Assembly (NCBI GenBank): GCA_034409565.1
Contig: DAOUMS010000007.1
Span: 80,820 to 144,819, forward strand
Length of the DNA stretch: 64,000 nt
Origin: E44-bin89 sp034409565
Lineage (GTDB): Bacteria > Chloroflexota > Dehalococcoidia > Dehalococcoidales > RBG-16-60-22
Direction: 5' to 3'
The position numbers and the translations under genes were made by a program. This document shows positions 59,722 to 64,000 of the stretch, piece after piece (position 1 is the first letter of the stretch; the number at the start of each line of letters is the position of its first letter). The notes beneath the pieces were generated by a model, which was not told the DNA's origin, made no database searches, and worked only from the letters and a program-made list of their open reading frames with translations.

Positions 59722-60309
59722 ATGAATATTGAACATATCTGCAATTCAAGTACCGAAAAGAAAAAGCTCGTTTGCCCATGGCAGATCGTACCCCTTATTG
59801 ATAACTGCCTGCGTCCACTTGTCCATGACCCTAAAAAGCTTTTCGCTCCTTATGCGAGTAGGGGAATGACCGTGTTGGATGTGGGTTGCGGTGCTGGTTT
59901 TGTGTCCTTAGGGCTTGCCGAACTTGTTGGTGAGGAAGGCTTGGTGATTGCTGCGGACCTACAGCCCAAGATGCTTAACATCGTAAAAAATAGAGCGTTG
60001 AGGGCAGGGCTATCAACTCGCATCCGCATTCACTTATGCGAACCTAATCGTATTGGTGTGCGAGAGGAACTGGATTTTGCTGTAGCCTTTTTTGTGATAC
60101 ACGAAGTACCAAATGAGCAGACTTTCATTGAAGAGATTTTTAAGTTACTTAAAACGGGCGGTCGTTTTTTCCTTACCGAACCCAAAATTCATGTAAGTTC
60201 TCGTCATTTCCAGCAGCTAATACGAGAATCTCAAGAGGTCGGCTTTGAAATAGCGGAGAGGCCAAGCGTGCGATTTGGTCACACAGTATTGTTTATAAAA
60301 AGTGAGTAA
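59722..60309 (+). CDS. Class I SAM-dependent methyltransferase
   Basis: A 195-residue methyltransferase. MTVLDVGCGAGFVSLGLAEL is motif I (about 47-66), VIAADLQPKML the acidic loop, and FFVIHEVPNEQTFIEEI with LLKTGGRFFLTEPK the later motifs. The ATG at 59722 follows AAAGGAGGTG by five bases; an upstream in-frame extension overlapping marR lacks such a site. Control by the adjacent MarR is likely, so it may modify a toxic compound or metal. Confidence 0.87.
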   Translation: MNIEHICNSSTEKKKLVCPWQIVPLIDNCLRPLVHDPKKLFAPYASRGMTVLDVGCGAGFVSLGLAELVGEEGLVIAADLQPKMLNIVKNRALRAGLSTRIRIHLCEPNRIGVREELDFAVAFFVIHEVPNEQTFIEEIFKLLKTGGRFFLTEPKIHVSSRHFQQLIRESQEVGFEIAERPSVRFGHTVLFIKSE

Positions 60310-60340
60310 TGTCGTTTGAAAATGGGGAGGAAATAGGAGG
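60308..60340 (+). repeat. Palindromic intergenic repeat, copy 5 (half copy)
   Basis: AATGTCGTTTGAAAATGGGG and the following GGAAATAGG match the right half of the family. The left arm is missing. It starts at the stop codon of the methyltransferase gene. Confidence 0.5.
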
Positions 60341-60505
60341 TTTACATAAAAGTGCGTTGATTTTTCTTTTTTAATGGCATAAACTTCTACCGTTCCCCGA
60401 AGCAGGCGAATAAAAATGAAAGCTGTTGTCTGGTATGCAGTTATTCTTATAGCCGGCAAGGGAAAATGGTCGTCATAGTGATACAAAGTCAAAGGAGGTG
60501 AGACG

Positions 60506-61513
60506 GTGACCGAGCGTGAAGCATGGCTAAAATTGACAATTGAGGAGACAATAGAGCCTGAGCTGCCCATTTGTGACCCACACCACCACCTGTGGGAGCA
60601 CCCCAGCGACCGGTACCTGCTTGAGGATTTGCTGCAGGATACCGGAAGCGGCCACCGCATTGTCCAGACCGTATTTGTGGAGTGTCTGTCCATGTATCGA
60701 AAGGACGGCCCTCATGAGATGCAACCTGTGGGTGAGACAGAGTTTGTGCAGGGCATTGCCGATAGGAACAAGGACGAGCACGGTCTGACCGACGTCGCCG
60801 CCGGGATTGTGGGCTTCGCTGACCCCACCTTGGGTGCTGCGGTGGCGCCAGTGCTGGAGGCACATATTGCGGCCAGTAAAAATCGATTCCGTGGGATTCG
60901 CTACATAAGCACCTGGGATGCCAGTCCTGATATCATATCTTCCAGGAAAGTTCCCAGGGGACTGTTACTGGATGCAAAGTTCCGGGAAGGGTTTGCCTGC
61001 CTGCAGAAGTATGATTTAAGTTTTGATGCCTGGCTATTTTACCCGCAGCTGATGGAACTGGTGGACCTGGCGAGAGCTTTCCCGGACACATGCATTGTCA
61101 TGAACCATGTCGGAGGCTTCTTGGGCACCGGCCCATATGCCGTGAAACGTGAGGCGGTTTTTAACGATTGGAAGCGCGGGATTGCGGCGCTGGCTGCCTG
61201 CCGCAACGTGGTTATTAAGCTGGGCGGGTTAGGGATGCCGCGCAGTGGTTTCGGCTGGCATGAGCGGGCAGTACCACCAAATTCAACCGAGCTGGCCGAG
61301 GCCACGGCACCCTATTACCGCTATTGCATTGAGCAGTTTGGCGTAGACCGGTGTATGTTCGAGAGTAACTTTCCCGTCGATAAGATTTCCTATTCGTACA
61401 ACGTTCTGTGGAACGCTTTTAAGCGCATTACCGAGGACTTTTCGGCGCAGGAGCGTGCCGCCCTATTCCACGATACCGCCGCGAAGGTGTACCGGCTCCA
61501 GACCAGGCGATAA
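60506..61513 (+). CDS. Amidohydrolase family protein (lactonase-like)
   Basis: A 335-residue TIM-barrel hydrolase of the Amidohydro_2 group. ICDPHHHLWEHP opens it (the HxH of a lactonase), VFVECLSMY is the typical V-x-V-E strand, VMNHVGGFLG the middle histidine and MFESNFPVDK the final metal-ligand aspartate region. The pattern is closest to L-fuconolactonase and 2-pyrone-4,6-dicarboxylate lactonase. The GTG start follows AAAGGAGGTGA. The substrate is probably a lactone of a sugar acid or aromatic breakdown product. Confidence 0.88.
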   Translation: MTEREAWLKLTIEETIEPELPICDPHHHLWEHPSDRYLLEDLLQDTGSGHRIVQTVFVECLSMYRKDGPHEMQPVGETEFVQGIADRNKDEHGLTDVAAGIVGFADPTLGAAVAPVLEAHIAASKNRFRGIRYISTWDASPDIISSRKVPRGLLLDAKFREGFACLQKYDLSFDAWLFYPQLMELVDLARAFPDTCIVMNHVGGFLGTGPYAVKREAVFNDWKRGIAALAACRNVVIKLGGLGMPRSGFGWHERAVPPNSTELAEATAPYYRYCIEQFGVDRCMFESNFPVDKISYSYNVLWNAFKRITEDFSAQERAALFHDTAAKVYRLQTRR

Positions 61514-61568
61514 CAGGTTTGCCGAGGATGGATATTTTTAGATACCTTCCGTGGGTGTGCTTTATTAA

Positions 61569-62660
61569 CTATAGACCCTGCGGAAGCGCAACGCCATACT
61601 TTTCGGCAACATTCCGCAGTTTATTGATGGTTACCCCGGGAAGAGGAATACCATTCTGGTAACGCTCGTCATAAGTTCTCCATTCGGGTTCGCCCGGAAC
61701 GAATATCTCACTGAACCCTTTAGCTCTGGGTAAAGCCTTGAGACCATCAATAAGATTATCAATGTGCTCTTTATATGCCTCAACATCGGTAAAGGTGCTT
61801 ATATCTATAGCGGCCACAACACTATTCTGGATACGAAGGCGGATATTGTCAGGATTACCCACCAGAGCCCCCAGTCCCCAGGCCTTTTCTTTACCCAGCA
61901 ATGCGGGTTCCAGCTTTGGGTTGTCCGCCATTACACTCGCCAGGCACTCCAGCATAATTGATAACCCGGAGCCTTTTGGTCCGCCAAGTGGTAGCAAAGT
62001 GGCTGCCTCTGCCGGGTTGGTTATGGGATTGCCATCTCTGTCCAGTGCCCAGTCTGGCGGAATGCTAACCCCTTTATCCCTGGCGACGAAAATTTTTGAG
62101 GCCGCGGAAACACTCGTTGCCATATCCAGGATTAACGGGCGGTGTCGTTTTGCCGGTACCGAAATGGCTATCGGGTTGTTACTTATCCCGGCCAGTCTGG
62201 CGCCATAAGGGGCGGTATTTGCACCACTGCATACCCAGGCTATACCGGCCATGCCCTTCTCGGCTGCCATGAGAGGGTAGTAACCCATTGCGCCTTGATG
62301 TGTAGTATTGCGAATTAAAGCCCAGCCAATACCTACCTCTCTTGCTTTCTCCATCACCCGGTCCATAGCAAAAACGGTAACCACCGGTCCAAGCGCGTGG
62401 TCGGCCTCAATAAATAAAGTGGCTGGTGTTTCCTTGACAATCTGAATATCAGGTTTCACCTTCATGTGGTGTATCGCTATGGCTTCCACATACCATGAAA
62501 TTTGCTGTACACCGTGAGAGTCCACGCCTCTCAAGTTCGCCCATATGAGAGCATCAGACTCGGTTTCCGCATCTTCGGCCGGCATTCCCGCTTGTACGAA
62601 AATCTTCTTGACAAACTCCTTTAGAGCGCTCCAGGCTACGCGAATTTCTCCTTGTACCAT
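61569..62660 (-). CDS. Ldh-family (malate/L-lactate type) dehydrogenase
   Basis: A 363-residue NAD(P)-dependent 2-hydroxyacid dehydrogenase of the YlbC/MDH type II family. ANLRGVDSHGVQQISWYVEAI holds the catalytic histidine (core GVDSHGVQQ), VRNTTHQGAMGYYPL-like RNTTHQGAMGYY follows, and LPLGGPKGSGLSIMLE is the nucleotide-binding stretch. It oxidises a hydroxy acid such as malate, lactate or ureidoglycolate. Convergent with the lactonase-like gene, it fits the same sugar-acid catabolic theme. Confidence 0.92.
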   Translation of the reverse strand: MVQGEIRVAWSALKEFVKKIFVQAGMPAEDAETESDALIWANLRGVDSHGVQQISWYVEAIAIHHMKVKPDIQIVKETPATLFIEADHALGPVVTVFAMDRVMEKAREVGIGWALIRNTTHQGAMGYYPLMAAEKGMAGIAWVCSGANTAPYGARLAGISNNPIAISVPAKRHRPLILDMATSVSAASKIFVARDKGVSIPPDWALDRDGNPITNPAEAATLLPLGGPKGSGLSIMLECLASVMADNPKLEPALLGKEKAWGLGALVGNPDNIRLRIQNSVVAAIDISTFTDVEAYKEHIDNLIDGLKALPRAKGFSEIFVPGEPEWRTYDERYQNGIPLPGVTINKLRNVAEKYGVALPQGL

Positions 62661-62821
62661 AATTCCTACCCCTTTCCGGTAAATCCAAAATCCAGTCTTG
62701 TCTTATTGTACTATGCTTACGCAGTTTGTTTAAGACTTGGTCATAACCACCGAACTATATATCAGTTCAAATTAGAGATAAACACGCCGATGTAGTCATC
62801 GGCGACATTTTTAGAAGGCAG

Positions 62822-63160
62822 TTATTGGGTTGCCTTAGATTTGACGACTTTTGCATCTGGTTCGTACGTATTGGCGACACCATCAATAACCAAAATGTGC
62901 GCCTGAGACGATTCTTTTCGGTATTTCGCCGCGGCTTGATACTCCGGGTCAGCAAAAAAGTCGTGGACAGCCTGTTTCGATGGAAACTCGAGGATGGCGA
63001 GACGAGCATTGAATGGCTTACCTTCAATTGTGTCAACTTCGCCACCACGAGCTAAAAACTTGCCGCCATGCTTCTTCACAATCGGGGGAGTCCGTGATGT
63101 GTATTCTTTGTAGGTTTCCGGGTCATCAACTCTTATCATCGCAATCATATATGCCGCCAT
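62822..63160 (-). CDS. DUF1330 domain protein
   Basis: A 112-residue small ferredoxin-fold protein: MAAYMIAMIRVDDPETYKEY, GGKFLARGGEVDTIEG and LAILEFPSKQAVHDFFADPEY are the DUF1330 signature. AAGGAGG precedes the ATG. It is the fourth small dimeric-barrel-type protein in the window. Function unknown. Confidence 0.87.
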   Translation of the reverse strand: MAAYMIAMIRVDDPETYKEYTSRTPPIVKKHGGKFLARGGEVDTIEGKPFNARLAILEFPSKQAVHDFFADPEYQAAAKYRKESSQAHILVIDGVANTYEPDAKVVKSKATQ

Positions 63161-63260
63161 ATATACCTCCTTATCCGAATTTTAAATATTAATGTTGGTG
63201 AATTGATTATAGCCTTATTTGGTGGGATGTCAATAAGCGGACATCGATGAGCAAACCAAC

Positions 63261-63316
63261 CATCCCGCTACCCGCATTTAAAAGAGGGGATTGACATAAA
63301 AGCGGGGAGTGGGGTG
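63261..63316 (+). repeat. Palindromic intergenic repeat, copy 6
   Basis: CATCCCGCTACCCGCATTTA and AAAGCGGGGAGTGGGGTG are imperfect reverse complements around GAGGGGATTGACAT. It is the shortest complete copy, about 40 bp from the tRNA-Ile gene, like copy 3 which is about 30 bp from the tRNA remnant. Confidence 0.6.
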
Positions 63317-63352
63317 CTAGGACACGCTGATGTGGGTATAACGCTTAAAAAA

Positions 63353-63429
63353 TGGTGGGCCATTGTGGTCTCGAACCACAGACCTCAGTCTTATCAGGAC
63401 TGCGCTCTAACCAACTGAGCTAATGGCCC
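63353..63429 (-). tRNA. tRNA-Ile (GAT)
   Basis: On the minus strand GGGCCAT pairs with ATGGCCC, with discriminator A and an encoded CCA. The D-arm reads AGCTCAGTTGGTTAGAGC, the anticodon loop CTGATAA gives GAT, and the T-loop is TTCGAGA. The full cloverleaf is intact. Confidence 0.97.
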
Positions 63430-63489
63430 ACAAAACTTACTCATTCTATTTAAAAAAGTATAAAAAATCAAGTCCCGTTTCAGGCTTTC

Positions 63490-63678
63490 CTATCGGCTCC
63501 GTCTCTTCATCCCAAAGTGAGCAAATGCCAGGTTCACGAAACCGGTAAAGCTGACCACGGCGAAGATAATGGTGCGGTTATGTGAGCTTGGCCAGAAGAA
63601 CTCATTGAGTAGTAGACCGATGGTGCCGGCGGCAATCAGAATGAAGCCACTCAGTTTAATAAACTGCTTCAGCGTCAT
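63490..63678 (-). CDS. Small two-helix membrane protein
   Basis: A 62-residue protein with two transmembrane helices (FIKLSGFILIAAGTIGLLL and IIFAVVSFTGFVNLAFAHF) joined by a short loop, and a very basic end (GMKRRSR). Its ribosome site is weak. It sits between the 16S rRNA 3' end and tRNA-Ile on the same strand, an unusual place for a gene. I recognise no family. Confidence 0.55.
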   Translation of the reverse strand: MTLKQFIKLSGFILIAAGTIGLLLNEFFWPSSHNRTIIFAVVSFTGFVNLAFAHFGMKRRSR

Positions 63679-63749
63679 CGTTTGTTCTCAAACTCTTTGC
63701 TGGCCAATAAAAAGCACCTTAACCTCTGGATAGCGGAAGGAAGGAAAAA

Positions 63750-63779
63750 CACCGACTTTTATAGGTCGGTGACCGACCT
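63750..63779 (-). terminator. Two overlapping hairpins after the 16S rRNA
   Basis: CACCGAC with GTCGGTG (63750-63771), and the near-perfect palindrome AGGTCGGT-G-ACCGACCT (63763-63779), share bases and cannot both form. They lie 34-63 bases past the 16S 3' end and may mark processing or termination. Neither is followed by a long T-tract. Confidence 0.4.
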
Positions 63780-63812
63780 AGGAGGATAGGCTTTCGCCAT
63801 ATATCTCCCTAG

Positions 63813-64000
<188 letters not shown>

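Overview
The window looks like a chromosomal segment of an uncultured, strictly anaerobic bacterium of the Chloroflexota, most likely Dehalococcoidia. This is inference from content. The evidence is a 16S rRNA gene with no 23S gene visible beside it, a group 3 (Mvh-like) [NiFe]-hydrogenase, a two-subunit B12-dependent mutase, an ADP-forming acyl-CoA synthetase fused to an acetyltransferase, MtaA/corrinoid-type methyltransferase genes and many paralogous amidohydrolase, enolase and old-yellow-enzyme genes. Strong AAAGGAGGTGA-type ribosome sites match the anti-Shine-Dalgarno of the 16S fragment at the right edge. No phage, transposase, integrase or CRISPR array was seen.

Layout. 1-5.9 kb: the tail of a cation/proton antiporter, then a CelD/FemAB-like transferase, an MshA-like glycosyltransferase, an MshD-like double-GNAT protein, an MshB/BshB-like PIG-L deacetylase, a glyoxalase-II-like hydrolase and a HIT protein. 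Together these suggest a low-molecular-weight-thiol gene set. 6-11 kb: a two-component system, the GNAT/acyl-CoA synthetase fusion and a chagasin-like lipoprotein. 11-19.5 kb: sucDC, an HpcH/HpaI aldolase, a UroD-type methyltransferase with its corrinoid protein, an amidohydrolase, and the methylmalonyl-CoA mutase (two subunits)/epimerase operon. 19.5-31 kb: an HExxH lipoprotein, methyltransferase, pfkA with a QueG-like ferredoxin, a leucine-rich-repeat lipoprotein, ketopantoate reductase, a D-threonine-aldolase-like enzyme, corA, and a hydrogenase protease/small/large-subunit operon. 31-44.5 kb: a dense mix of catabolic enzymes (MmgE/PrpD, Rid, OYE, nitrilase, cyclase, UxaA, FAH), an orphan ABC-2 permease, an MFS transporter and lipoproteins. 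44.6-47.1 kb: an AT-rich stretch of small proteins, several with zinc-ribbon-like cysteines. 47.2-63.2 kb: an accessory region with an SDR, FrhB-like oxidoreductase, amidohydrolases, a TRAP transporter operon, C_GCAxxG_C_C protein, a ferredoxin/unknown-protein pair, an enolase-superfamily enzyme, a MarR-methyltransferase unit and an Ldh-family dehydrogenase. 63.3-64 kb: tRNA-Ile, a small membrane protein and the 3' end of 16S rRNA.

The structures that gene calling alone misses are these. (i) A degenerate copy of the tRNA-Ile 3' half lies at 48.34 kb as a direct repeat of the intact gene at 63.36 kb, so the 15 kb between them has the geometry of a tRNA-anchored genomic island. (ii) A family of imperfect palindromic intergenic repeats has six copies between 46.4 and 63.3 kb. 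(iii) The TRAP operon has a promoter, a 12-bp palindrome and a leader with two mutually exclusive folds, one ending in a T-tract. (iv) Two matching inverted-repeat operators frame the MarR gene. (v) The MshA/MshB/MshD-like gene set is the most interesting metabolic suggestion; no mshC is seen.
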